Notes: generated from the sequence alone by a model not told the origin. A stretch of 12,733 bases of DNA from an uncultured Shinella sp. (GCF_946479415.1 NZ_CAMLFY010000127.1:1-12733), one strand, 5' to 3'. Shown: positions 1-6,988, counted from the stretch's first letter. A program made the numbers and translations.

Positions 1-1
1 G

Positions 2-268
2 GCGAACCAGGATCATTCGGTGCGGCTGACGCAGCTGCGTGACGCCTTTTTCGGCCTGCCGGAAGACCAGCGTGCGGCACTGCATCTCGTCGCCATCGAA
101 GAGCTTTCCTATCAGGAGGCGGCCGATACGCTGAAGATCCCGGTGGGCACGCTGATGTCGCGCGTCGCCCGTGCCCGCGAGCGGCTGCGCACTTTCGAAC
201 AGAGCGGCCCGGCCGCGACCGTCACCCATCTCAGAATCGTCGGAGGCACTGGCGATGACAAGCAATGA
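2..268 (+). CDS. ECF-type RNA polymerase sigma factor, C-terminal part (5' truncated)
   Basis: The open frame enters from the left edge and gives 88 residues before TGA at 266-268; the true start lies outside the window. What remains is sigma region 4, which recognises the -35 element. It has the usual opening (LPEDQRAAL), then a helix-turn-helix in which LSYQEAADTLKIP is the first helix and turn and VGTLMSRVARARERLR the recognition helix. A short tail follows. An in-frame GTG at position 20 falls inside the conserved region and is not a plausible start. The gene overlaps the next one, a putative anti-sigma factor, by 14 bases, the usual arrangement for an ECF sigma factor and its cognate inhibitor. 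The ECF subgroup cannot be assigned without region 2. Confidence is high for sigma factor and moderate for ECF, which rests mainly on the neighbour. Confidence 0.88.
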   Translation, partial: ANQDHSVRLTQLRDAFFGLPEDQRAALHLVAIEELSYQEAADTLKIPVGTLMSRVARARERLRTFEQSGPAATVTHLRIVGGTGDDKQ

Positions 269-1028
269 TCCCATTCTCGAGGCCGATCTCAACGCCTATG
301 TCGACGACCAGCTTGCCGTCGGCCGGCGCATCGAGGTGGAAGCCTATCTTTCCGAACGGCCCGATACCGCCGCCCAGATCATGAAGGACCTGCGTGTGTG
401 CGACGAATTGCGCCTGGCACTGGCCGACCACCGCACCGTAACGCGGCAGGAAACCCGCGAGGCCGCGCGCCTGCTTGAGCGCGCGCTGTCGCGCCGCCGC
501 GTCTTCGGCTTCCTGCGCCGCGCCGCCACCATCGCGCTGTTCGTCGCCGCCGGCTGGATTGCTCATGCAGCCTTCGGTCCCTTCGGCGCAACCGAGGTGG
601 TGGCATCGACGCCGCCTCCGGCCTTCGTGGAGGAGGCGGTGCGGGCGCACAAGACCACGCTCCTGCGCGATTCCATGGCATCGCAGCCGGAGACGGAAAG
701 CTTCGATCCCGCCGAAATCCGTTCTGCGACTGCGATCGTGCTGCCGGATTTGCCGAAGGGCTGGGGCGTCGTCGATACGCAGGTCTTCCCCTCGGCCTTC
801 GGCCCGAGCGTCGAGCTGGTGCTGGAGCCCCGCAAGGACGAGCGCCTGTCGCTCTTTGCCGTGCGCCCCGGCTCGTTTGCCGTGCAGCATGTGCTGCTCT
901 TCCACGCCGACAATGCCCGCGCTGCCTATTGGCAGATCGGCGATGTCGCCTATGCGCTGGTGTCGGAAAGCCGCAAGGCCGACGACCTGGCCGAAACCGC
1001 GCGGGACCTCTCCCGCACGCTCTACTGA
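255..1028 (+). CDS. Membrane-anchored anti-sigma factor (cognate to the upstream ECF sigma)
   Basis: This encodes 257 residues. I chose ATG 255 because it overlaps the sigma gene by 14 bases (translational coupling) and begins the typical proteobacterial anti-sigma N-terminus, with DLNAYVDDQL at residues 11-20. The frame is open further upstream, but that stretch lies inside the sigma gene. Residues 1-80 are a charged helical cytoplasmic domain expected to bind the sigma factor. An Arg-rich stretch (79-89) precedes a single membrane helix at about 88-108, and about 150 periplasmic residues follow. The zinc anti-sigma signature HxxxCxxC is absent: the N-terminal domain has a single Cys (C49). 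Family knowledge: such proteins sequester the sigma factor at the membrane until a signal releases it. The signal here is unknown. The next gene starts 27 bases downstream and may be co-transcribed. Confidence 0.82.
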   Translation: MTSNDPILEADLNAYVDDQLAVGRRIEVEAYLSERPDTAAQIMKDLRVCDELRLALADHRTVTRQETREAARLLERALSRRRVFGFLRRAATIALFVAAGWIAHAAFGPFGATEVVASTPPPAFVEEAVRAHKTTLLRDSMASQPETESFDPAEIRSATAIVLPDLPKGWGVVDTQVFPSAFGPSVELVLEPRKDERLSLFAVRPGSFAVQHVLLFHADNARAAYWQIGDVAYALVSESRKADDLAETARDLSRTLY

Positions 1029-1055
1029 TCAACCGTTTCCAGAAGGAGATTTCAG

Positions 1056-1772
1056 ATGGAACCCGTACAACAGCGATTTGGCTATGGCGCGCAGGCGCAG
1101 TCGGCCGCCCTCTTCGACGAGGGCCTGCGCCAGCACATGCTGCGCGTTTACAATTACATGGGCGCCGGCCTCGTCATCACCGGCCTCGTCGCCTTCATCG
1201 TCGGCTCGACGCCGGCGCTCTACGTTCCGATCTTCTCCTCCCCGCTCAAGTGGGTGGTGATGCTCGCCCCTCTCGCCTTCGTCTTCTTCTTCTCGTTCAA
1301 GATCCAGACGATGTCGGCCAGCACCGCACAGATGACCTTCTGGGCCTTCTGCGCCGTCATGGGCCTGTCGCTCGCCTCGGTGTTCCTCGTCTTCACCGGC
1401 ATGAGCATCGCGCGCACCTTCTTCATCGCCGCCACGATGTTCGGCGCGACCAGCCTCTACGGCTATGTGACGAAGCGTGACCTGTCGAAGGTCGGCTCAT
1501 TCTTGATGATGGGCCTGATCGGCGTCGTCATCGCCTCGATCGTCAACATCTTCCTCGGCTCGAGCGCGCTGCAGTTCGCGATTTCCGTGATCGGCATCGT
1601 CGTCTTCGTCGGCCTGACTGCCTGGGATACCCAGAACATCAAGGAACAGTATGCCGAGAACATCGACCAGGAATCGCGCCAGAAGATGGCTGTGTTCGGC
1701 GCGCTCTCGCTCTACCTGAATTTCGTCAACATCTTCCAGTTGCTGCTGAATTTCACGGGCGAACGCGAATAG
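1056..1772 (+). CDS. Bax inhibitor-1/YccA family integral membrane protein
   Basis: This encodes 238 residues. ATG 1056 is preceded by a good ribosome site (AGAAGGAG, 1041-1048). After about 30 soluble residues there are seven likely membrane helices, at about 32-51, 64-82, 90-112, 117-136, 147-167, 172-190 and 211-231. Length and topology fit the bacterial BI-1 family (Pfam Bax1-I). The helix-6 motif FVGLTAWDTQNIK carries the conserved acidic residue D191. Helix 7 has LSLYLNFVNIFQLLL, with Asn222 where characterised di-aspartyl pH-sensing members have the second Asp. Family members are calcium or proton leak channels or interact with membrane proteases; the physiological role here is unknown. 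It is 27 bases behind the anti-sigma gene and is followed by an intrinsic terminator, so it is the last gene of that unit. Confidence 0.92.
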   Translation: MEPVQQRFGYGAQAQSAALFDEGLRQHMLRVYNYMGAGLVITGLVAFIVGSTPALYVPIFSSPLKWVVMLAPLAFVFFFSFKIQTMSASTAQMTFWAFCAVMGLSLASVFLVFTGMSIARTFFIAATMFGATSLYGYVTKRDLSKVGSFLMMGLIGVVIASIVNIFLGSSALQFAISVIGIVVFVGLTAWDTQNIKEQYAENIDQESRQKMAVFGALSLYLNFVNIFQLLLNFTGERE

Positions 1773-1795
1773 TTTTCGTGCATGATTTCAAAGGG

Positions 1796-1828
1796 AACGG
1801 CGGGGCTTGGCTCCGCCGTTTCTTTTTG
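1796..1828 (+). terminator. Intrinsic terminator after the BI-1 family gene
   Basis: An inverted repeat AACGGCGG ... CCGCCGTT (arms 1796-1803 and 1813-1820) can extend inward by one G-T and two G-C pairs to an 11-bp stem with a 3-base loop. It is followed directly by TCTTTTTGTC. It lies 24 bases past the stop codon on the + strand. Read from the other strand the hairpin lacks a good T-run, so it is a weaker terminator for the converging paaR transcript. The rest of this convergent gap, to 1902, shows nothing else. Confidence 0.9.
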
Positions 1829-1902
1829 TCTTTGGCAGGAAAACCGGAAAGGATGATGAGGCGGCTCGGCGTGATCGATGACGATGGACGTGGAATACAA
1901 AC

Positions 1903-2499
1903 TCAGGTTACGGCCTTGACGCCCTCGAGGATCAGCGTCGTGGCGATATCGGCATATTCATCGCGCGTCACCGGCCCGTTGGGGCGGAACCACATATAGA
2001 CCCAGTTCATCATGCCGAAGAGCGACATGGTGACGGGCATCAAGAGCGGGCGATCCTTGTTGAGATCGGGATTGATGTCGCGGATGACGCCGGAGAAGCG
2101 CTTGACGATCCGTCGCTCGATGGCCTGCAATTCGGAGAGCTGTTCGGGCGAGAGCGCGCTGGTGCCGTTGAGCTGCACCTTGTGTTCGTTGTCGCGGCCT
2201 TCGTAGTTGGCCAGAACCGCTTTCACCAGCAGGCGCAGCCGCGCCTGCGGAGCGATATCCGGCTGGTCGGCGGCTTCGATGGCGCTTTCAAGTTCCGAAA
2301 GATGCGTGCGCACGATGTCGAAGATCAGAGCGTCCTTGCTCGGATAGTAGTGATAAAGCAGGGCCTTGGAGACATTGCTGTGCGAGGCGATCTGCGACAT
2401 GGACGCCTTTTCCATGCCCATCTCGGCGAACACCGCCGCGGCACTCGACAGAATGCCACGCTGTTTTTCCTCGAAATCGACTGCGCGCGTGCGTGCCAT
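1903..2499 (-). CDS. paaR: TetR-family transcriptional regulator, probable phenylacetate repressor PaaR
   Basis: From ATG at 2499 this encodes 198 residues and begins MARTRAVDFEEKQ. A further in-frame ATG at 2517 would add six residues, but it has no clear ribosome site and a small hairpin (2520-2531) sits there, whereas 2499 has AGGA just upstream, if rather close. The TetR DNA-binding domain is at about residues 10-65: AVFAEMGMEKASMSQIA, then the helix-turn-helix and the hallmark LLYHYYPSKDAL. The all-helical C-terminal domain is the ligand-binding and dimerisation part. It is the last gene of the paaG-paaI-paaK block. TetR-type PaaR proteins of proteobacteria repress paa genes until phenylacetyl-CoA binds. 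Naming it PaaR rests on this context and on a TetR-like palindrome in the divergent paa promoter; the TetR assignment itself is certain. Confidence 0.85.
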   Translation of the reverse strand: MARTRAVDFEEKQRGILSSAAAVFAEMGMEKASMSQIASHSNVSKALLYHYYPSKDALIFDIVRTHLSELESAIEAADQPDIAPQARLRLLVKAVLANYEGRDNEHKVQLNGTSALSPEQLSELQAIERRIVKRFSGVIRDINPDLNKDRPLLMPVTMSLFGMMNWVYMWFRPNGPVTRDEYADIATTLILEGVKAVT

Positions 2500-2594
2500 G
2501 GTTCCTGCTCTGCTCATTTGGCTTCAAAGCCGCGTCGGAAGGGCGGCTGCCCTCCCTATACACAGTCAAGCCGGTGCCGGGCTATCCCGGTGCT

Positions 2595-3905
2595 TCACTC
2601 TTTGGGTCGGTTGTCGACCACCCGTTTCGCCTTGCCCTCCGAGCGGGCGACGCCGCCCGGCTCGTGCACGGTGATCTTGGTGGAGACGCCGACGATGCTC
2701 TTGATGTGATGGGCGAGTTCCTTGGCCGATCCGGCGCGGGCACCCTCGTCCGCCATCTCGATTGTACATTCGACATGAACCGTCATGTTGTCCATACGGC
2801 CCGACCGCGTCAGCTCGATCTGGAAATGCGGGGCAAGGCCGCGGCATTTCAGGATTTGCTCCTCGATCTGCGTCGGGAAGACGTTGACGCCACGCAGGAT
2901 CATCATGTCGTCGGAGCGGCCGGTGACCTTTTCCATGCGCCGCATGGAGCGGGCGGTGCCGGGCAGCAGGCGGGTCAGGTCGCGCGTGCGGTAGCGGATG
3001 ATCGGCAGGCCTTCCTTGGTGAGCGTGGTGAACACCAGTTCGCCGATCTCGCCATCCGGCAGCACTTCGCCAGTCTCGGGATGGATGATCTCGGGATAGA
3101 AATGGTCTTCCCAGATATGCAGGCCATCCTTCGTCTCGACGCATTCATTGGCGACGCCGGGACCCATGACCTCGGACAGGCCGTAGATATCGACGGCATG
3201 CATGTCGAAGGCCTGCTCGATTTCCTCGCGCATAGCGTTCGTCCAGGGCTCGGCACCGAAGATGCCGACGGCGAGCGAGCTTTCACGCGGATCGATGCCG
3301 TGTTTGCGGAATTCGTCGAGGATGGAGAGCATGTAGGAGGGGGTGACCATGATGATGCGCGGCTTGAAATCCTGCATCAGGGTGACCTGGCGCTCCGTCA
3401 TGCCGCCGGAAATCGGCACGACGGTGCAGCCGAGCTTTTCGGCGCCGTAATGTGCGCCAAGACCGCCGGTGAACAGGCCGTAGCCATAGGCGACATGCAC
3501 GATGTCACCGGCGCGGCCGCCCGAGGCGCGGATGGAGCGGGCAACGACCGTCGCCCAGGTGTCGATATCGTTTTTCGTATAGCCGACAACGGTCGGCTTG
3601 CCTGTCGTGCCGGAGGAGGCGTGGATGCGGGCGAGCTTTTCACGCGGCACGGCGAACATGCCGAAGGGATAGGTGTCGCGCAGGTCCTTCTTGGTGGTGA
3701 AGGGGAATTTCGCGAGATCGGACAGCGTCTTCAGGTCCGAAGGATGCACGCCCGCCTCGTCGAAGCGATTGCGGTAGAAGGGGGAGTTTTCGTAGGCGTG
3801 GGTCAGCGACCACTTCATGCGCTGAAGCTGCAGCCCGGAAATCTCGTCGCGGGAGGCGGTCTCTATCGGCTCGAGGTCTCCGGGGCGGGGGGACAGGTCT
3901 TCCAT
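2595..3905 (-). CDS. paaK: Phenylacetate-CoA ligase
   Basis: This encodes 436 residues, the normal PaaK length. ATG at 3905 has a strong GGAGGAG site six bases upstream. The enzyme activates phenylacetate with ATP and CoA to phenylacetyl-CoA, the committed cytosolic step of the pathway. Adenylate-forming motifs appear in order: phosphate-binding loop SSGTTGKP (97-104), YGLSE (241-245), RTRDL (306-310), the hinge GRSDDMMILRGVNVFP (329-344), and a C-terminal EGKAKR (423-428) that carries the expected catalytic lysine. The N-terminal SPFYRNRFDEAGV and GGLGAHYGAEKLG stretches are typical of PaaK rather than of long acyl-CoA synthetases. It lies 45 bases downstream of paaI and shares the operon. 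Specificity for phenylacetate rather than a ring-substituted relative is inferred from family and neighbours. Confidence 0.95.
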   Translation of the reverse strand: MEDLSPRPGDLEPIETASRDEISGLQLQRMKWSLTHAYENSPFYRNRFDEAGVHPSDLKTLSDLAKFPFTTKKDLRDTYPFGMFAVPREKLARIHASSGTTGKPTVVGYTKNDIDTWATVVARSIRASGGRAGDIVHVAYGYGLFTGGLGAHYGAEKLGCTVVPISGGMTERQVTLMQDFKPRIIMVTPSYMLSILDEFRKHGIDPRESSLAVGIFGAEPWTNAMREEIEQAFDMHAVDIYGLSEVMGPGVANECVETKDGLHIWEDHFYPEIIHPETGEVLPDGEIGELVFTTLTKEGLPIIRYRTRDLTRLLPGTARSMRRMEKVTGRSDDMMILRGVNVFPTQIEEQILKCRGLAPHFQIELTRSGRMDNMTVHVECTIEMADEGARAGSAKELAHHIKSIVGVSTKITVHEPGGVARSEGKAKRVVDNRPKE

Positions 3906-3950
3906 GAATTCTCCTCCAAGAATACGGGCAAGAATGGGGGGTGATCTGCC

Positions 3951-4391
3951 TCACTCCGGCAGATGCGTGCCCTTGACTGTTCGCGAGTGGCCGCGGAATT
4001 CCGCGACGGGCTCGCCCTCCTGATTGGTGATGCGGATATCGTAGATGCCGCCGCGCCCGCGGCGCGATACTTCGCGCGCCGTTGCCGTCAGCCGGTCGCC
4101 CTTGAAGGCCGGTGCGAGGAACGTCACCGAACAGTGCTGGGCGACGGTGCGCTGGTTGTAGGTGTTGCAGGCGAAGGCGAAAGCCGAATCCGCCAGTGTA
4201 AACATGTAGCCGCCGTGGCAGGTGCCGTGGCCGTTGGTCATGATCTCGGCGACGGTCATGGCGATGGTGGCCTCGCCAGGGGCGATGGAGACGAGCTCCA
4301 TGCCGAGATGGCGGGTGGCGTTGTCGTCGTCCCACATCGCTCTGGCGCAGGCTTCGGCGAGTGCTTGCGGAGAAAGGCTGGCGGCACTCAT
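3951..4391 (-). CDS. paaI: Phenylacetate-pathway hotdog thioesterase PaaI
   Basis: This encodes 146 residues, a single hotdog-fold domain. The start ATG (4391-4389) overlaps the paaG stop as ATGA, so translation is probably coupled. The family signature NGHGTCHGGYMFTLADSAFA spans residues 53-72, with the HGG turn at 59-61 and the conserved acidic residue D68. These match the PaaI/PaaD thioesterase subfamily. Characterised PaaI enzymes hydrolyse ring-hydroxylated phenylacetyl-CoAs and similar dead-end thioesters, freeing CoA when the pathway stalls. The position between paaG and paaK fits this housekeeping role. The C-terminal half (AFKGDRLTATA, IYDIRITNQEGEPVAEFRG) has the usual hotdog strands. 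The exact substrate is inferred from the family. Confidence 0.93.
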   Translation of the reverse strand: MSAASLSPQALAEACARAMWDDDNATRHLGMELVSIAPGEATIAMTVAEIMTNGHGTCHGGYMFTLADSAFAFACNTYNQRTVAQHCSVTFLAPAFKGDRLTATAREVSRRGRGGIYDIRITNQEGEPVAEFRGHSRTVKGTHLPE

Positions 4392-5176
4392 TTGCCTTTG
4401 AACTCCGGCTTGCGCTTTTCGAGGAAGGCGGAGACGCCCTCGGCATAGTCGGCGCTGCCGCCGGCCTCGCGCTGCAGGTCGCGTTCGAGGTCGAGCTGCT
4501 GGTCCAGCGAATTGGTCGCGGCCGCCTGGATGGCGCGTTTCGTCATGCCGAGGCCGCGTGTCGGGCCGGCGGCGAGGCGGGTGGCGAGCGCGCTTGCCTC
4601 TTCCATCAGCTTGTCGTCATCGACGGCGCGCCAGATCAGGCCCCAGTCGGCGGCGGTTTCCGCACCGAGCGGTTCGGCCGTCAGCGCCAGCGCCTTGGCG
4701 CGGGCCTCGCCGATCAGGCGCGGCAGGCTCCAGGTGCCGCCGGAATCCGGCACAAGGCCGATCTTGGCGAAGGCCTGGATGAAGCGGGCGGAGCGGGCGG
4801 CAAAGGTAATGTCGCAGGCGAAGGCGATGTTGGCGCCCGCGCCGGCAGCCACACCGTTGACGGCGCAGATAACAGGCTTTTCGAGGCTGCGGATCAGGCG
4901 CAGCAGCGGATTGTAGAAGGTCTCGATGGTATGGCCGAGATCCGGCGCGCCCTTCTTCGGGTCGCGGTCGCCGAGATCCTGCCCGGCGCAGAAGCCGCGG
5001 CCGGAACCGGTCAGCAGCACCGCACGGACGGCGTCATCCGTGTGCGCCCGCTCGAAGCCGGCGCGCAGCGCAAGATGCATCTCGTCGTTGAAGGCGTTGA
5101 GCTTGTCGGGGCGGTTCAGCGTGAGGGTGAGAACGCCATCGGCAAGCGCCGACAGAATGGTGTCGGAATTGGACAT
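4388..5176 (-). CDS. paaG: 2-(1,2-epoxy-1,2-dihydrophenyl)acetyl-CoA isomerase (crotonase family)
   Basis: This encodes 262 residues, normal for PaaG. ATG at 5176 has GGAGG (complement of 5181-5185) upstream. The crotonase fold shows NRPDKLNAFN near the N-terminus, the oxyanion-hole segments CAGQDLGDRD (63-72) and NGVAAGAGANIAFACD (107-122), and KIGLVPDSGGTWSLPRLIG (138-156). In that last segment D144 matches the catalytic Asp of PaaG-type isomerases. The first glutamate of true enoyl-CoA hydratases is missing (GAGANIAF), which favours isomerase over hydratase. The enzyme converts the ring-1,2-epoxide of phenylacetyl-CoA to the oxepin-CoA, and family members also shift double bonds later in the pathway. 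It is the first gene of the leftward operon, directly behind the divergent promoter. Confidence 0.92.
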   Translation of the reverse strand: MSNSDTILSALADGVLTLTLNRPDKLNAFNDEMHLALRAGFERAHTDDAVRAVLLTGSGRGFCAGQDLGDRDPKKGAPDLGHTIETFYNPLLRLIRSLEKPVICAVNGVAAGAGANIAFACDITFAARSARFIQAFAKIGLVPDSGGTWSLPRLIGEARAKALALTAEPLGAETAADWGLIWRAVDDDKLMEEASALATRLAAGPTRGLGMTKRAIQAAATNSLDQQLDLERDLQREAGGSADYAEGVSAFLEKRKPEFKGK

Positions 5177-5222
5177 TTTTCCTCCCTGTCGCCCTTCCCA
5201 GCGGCGACCGTAAAAAAAACTC

Positions 5223-5254
5223 TTGCATAAACCGACCGGTCAGTCAATTATAAA
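5223..5254 (+). promoter_or_regulatory. Divergent promoter core for paaN (right) and paaG (left)
   Basis: In the 101-base gap between the divergent starts, the + strand has TTGCAT (5223-5228) as a possible -35. For the -10 it has either AATTAT (5246-5251, 17-bp spacing, four matches) or TATAAA (5249-5254, five matches but 20-bp spacing). The - strand has a perfect TATAAT (complement of 5247-5252) with no good -35 at the right distance. Both promoters therefore share the same AT-rich patch. The leftward leader would be about 64 bases and the rightward one about 20. Transcription starts are predicted, not measured. Confidence 0.5.
5231..5244. promoter_or_regulatory. Probable TetR/PaaR operator (near-perfect 14-bp palindrome)
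   Basis: ACCGACCGGTCAGT is a palindrome with one mismatched pair around the central GACCGGTC. It has the size and symmetry expected of a TetR-dimer site. It lies between the proposed -35 and -10 of paaN and over the predicted start point of the leftward paaG transcript, so one bound dimer could repress both operons. The central GACCGGTC was not seen in the other intergenic stretches. The probable PaaR encoded at 1903-2499 is the obvious candidate to bind it. Binding is inferred. Confidence 0.7.
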
Positions 5255-5277
5255 AGCACTGACTGGGAGGACAGATC

Positions 5278-6939
5278 ATGACCGCACTTTTCGAGCGCCA
5301 TCGCCCGACGCTGGACGCCGCCTTGCAGGCCGCCGCCAAGCGCGATTTCTGGTCCGCCTATCCCGAGGTGCCGAGCGGCAAGATCTATGGTGAGACGGCC
5401 AAGGACGACGGTCTTGCGGCCTACAAGGCGCGCCTTGGCCGGTCCTTCACACTCACCGATCATCCCTCCGAAGGCACCGTTGGAGCGGAAGTCTCGCCTT
5501 ACGGACCTTCCCTCGGCATCACCTATCCTGCGGTCTCCGTGGACATGCTTGTCTCGGCCTCGCGTGCCGCCGCGCCGCAATGGGCCGCTGCCGCGCCGGA
5601 AACCCGCGTCGGCATCTGCCTCGAGATCCTCGCCCGCCTCAATGCGCGCAGCTTCGAAATGGCCAATGCCGTTATGCACACGACGGGCCAGGCCTTCGCT
5701 ATGGCTTTCCAGGCCGGCGGCCCGCATGCGCAGGATCGCGGCCTCGAAGCTGTTACCTATGCCTATGCCGAGATGACCCGCACGCCGGCAACCGCGACGT
5801 GGACCAAACCGCAGGGCAAGGGCGAGCCCATCGTCATGGAAAAGCACTGGCGCATCGTGCCGCGCGGCGTTTCGCTCGTCATCGGCTGCAACACGTTCCC
5901 GACCTGGAACAGCTATCCGGGCCTGTTCGCCAGCCTTGCCACCGGCAACACCGTCATCGTCAAGCCGCATCCCGCTGCGATCCTTCCGCTTGCCATCACC
6001 GTCGAGATTATCAGGCAGGTGCTGGTGGAAGAAGGCTTTGCCGCCGATATCGTGCTGCTCGCCGCCGATGCGCCCGGTTCGGAGATCACCAAGAACCTTG
6101 TGCAGCACCCTGCCGTCGCTATCGTCGATTACACCGGTTCCAACAGTTTTGGCGCATGGGTGCGCGACAATGCCGGGAGCGCCGACGTCTATACCGAAGA
6201 GGCGGGTGTCAATTCCATCGTCATCGGCGCCACCGACAATTTCGCCGGCATGTGCGGCAATATCGCCTTTTCGCTATCGCTCTATTCCGGCCAGATGTGC
6301 ACGGCCCCGCAGAATATCTTCGTCCCGCGCGGCGGCATCGAGACGAATGAGGGGCATAAGAGTTTTGACGAAGTGGTGTCCGGTATCTCCGCTGCCGTCG
6401 ATGAGCTGCTCTCCGATCCGGCCCGCGCAGCCGGCGTCTGCGGCGCCATCGCCAATCCCGTGACGCTCGCCCGTATTTCCACCGTTCGCTCGCTCGGTCG
6501 TCTGGTGCGCGATTCCGCGCCGATTGACGGCCTCGATGATGCCCGCACCGCGACACCGCTGATCCTCGCCGTCGATGCGGCCGATAGCGAAACCTATGCG
6601 GAAGAACGCTTCGGCCCCATCGCCTTTGTCGTCGCGGTCGACGACGTCGCCGATGGCGTGAGCCGCGCGGCTGAACTGGCCGAGCGCAAAGGCGCGATCA
6701 CCGCCGCCCTCTACGCCACCGACGAGGCGCAGATCCTTGCCGCCGCCGACCGGTTCGCAGAGGCGGGTGTCAATCTTTCGGTCAACCTGACCGGCGGCAT
6801 CTATGTCAACCAGAGCGCCGCCTTCAGCGATTTCCACGTCACCGGTGCCAATCCGGCCGGCAATGCCAGCCTGACGGATGCGGCTTTTGTCGCCAACCGG
6901 TTCCGCGTGGTCATGTGGCGCCGCCCCGCGGCGGCGTGA
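5278..6939 (+). CDS. paaN: Phenylacetic acid degradation protein PaaN (aldehyde dehydrogenase family, no hydratase domain)
   Basis: This encodes 553 residues. ATG 5278 follows GGGAGG at 5266-5270. The aldehyde dehydrogenase fold covers most of the protein: IGCNTFPTWNSYPG (202-215, with the catalytic Asn region), the cofactor-binding segment GNTVIVKPHP (223-232), YTGS (285-288), the general-base Glu in YTEEAG (305-310), and the nucleophile C341 in SGQMCTAPQN. Its length and the N-terminal HRPTLDAALQAAAKRDFWSAYPE fit the shorter PaaN subfamily, not the roughly 680-residue bifunctional PaaZ, whose C-terminal MaoC-like hydratase is absent. Expected role: NADP-dependent oxidation of the ring-opened semialdehyde-CoA to the carboxylate. 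It is the first gene of the rightward operon and heads the transporter genes, with a 49-base gap to the next gene. Confidence 0.9.
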   Translation: MTALFERHRPTLDAALQAAAKRDFWSAYPEVPSGKIYGETAKDDGLAAYKARLGRSFTLTDHPSEGTVGAEVSPYGPSLGITYPAVSVDMLVSASRAAAPQWAAAAPETRVGICLEILARLNARSFEMANAVMHTTGQAFAMAFQAGGPHAQDRGLEAVTYAYAEMTRTPATATWTKPQGKGEPIVMEKHWRIVPRGVSLVIGCNTFPTWNSYPGLFASLATGNTVIVKPHPAAILPLAITVEIIRQVLVEEGFAADIVLLAADAPGSEITKNLVQHPAVAIVDYTGSNSFGAWVRDNAGSADVYTEEAGVNSIVIGATDNFAGMCGNIAFSLSLYSGQMCTAPQNIFVPRGGIETNEGHKSFDEVVSGISAAVDELLSDPARAAGVCGAIANPVTLARISTVRSLGRLVRDSAPIDGLDDARTATPLILAVDAADSETYAEERFGPIAFVVAVDDVADGVSRAAELAERKGAITAALYATDEAQILAAADRFAEAGVNLSVNLTGGIYVNQSAAFSDFHVTGANPAGNASLTDAAFVANRFRVVMWRRPAAA

Positions 6940-6988
6940 GAGGAGTTTTCGTTTTAATCCTTTGTCTTTGTTGGGAGGAGAAACCGAC

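Noticed and set aside
2520..2531. GGCTTCAAAGCC near-palindrome upstream of paaR, considered as an autoregulatory operator
   Set aside because: It is short, with an asymmetric centre, and does not resemble the palindrome in the divergent paa promoter. It was used only as a weak argument about the paaR start.
2575..2593. Hairpin CCGGG-CTAT-CCCGG just after the paaK stop, considered as a terminator
   Set aside because: No T-run follows on the - strand and the stem is short, so it is not convincing as an intrinsic terminator; paaR may well be co-transcribed.
2493..3944. Long open frame (483 codons) on the + strand opposite paaK
   Set aside because: It mirrors paaK on the other strand in GC-rich DNA, its product has no recognisable domain, and the - strand frame has every adenylate-ligase motif and a strong ribosome site.
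5211..5220. Run of eight A in the paa divergent gap, considered as a T-run terminator on the - strand
   Set aside because: No stable GC hairpin lies immediately before it on the - strand. It is more likely leader or AT-rich promoter DNA, with possible slippage or bending only.
5248..6108. Long - strand open frame opposite the 5' half of paaN
   Set aside because: It is a codon-bias shadow. It would also run across the divergent promoter, and the product is low-complexity, rich in Gly, Arg and His.
6199..6776. 15-base direct repeat GAGGCGGGTGTCAAT at 6199-6213 and 6762-6776 inside paaN
   Set aside because: Both copies encode the common EAGVN peptide in the same frame within the aldehyde dehydrogenase; most likely coincidence of codon use, with no flanking mobile-element structure.
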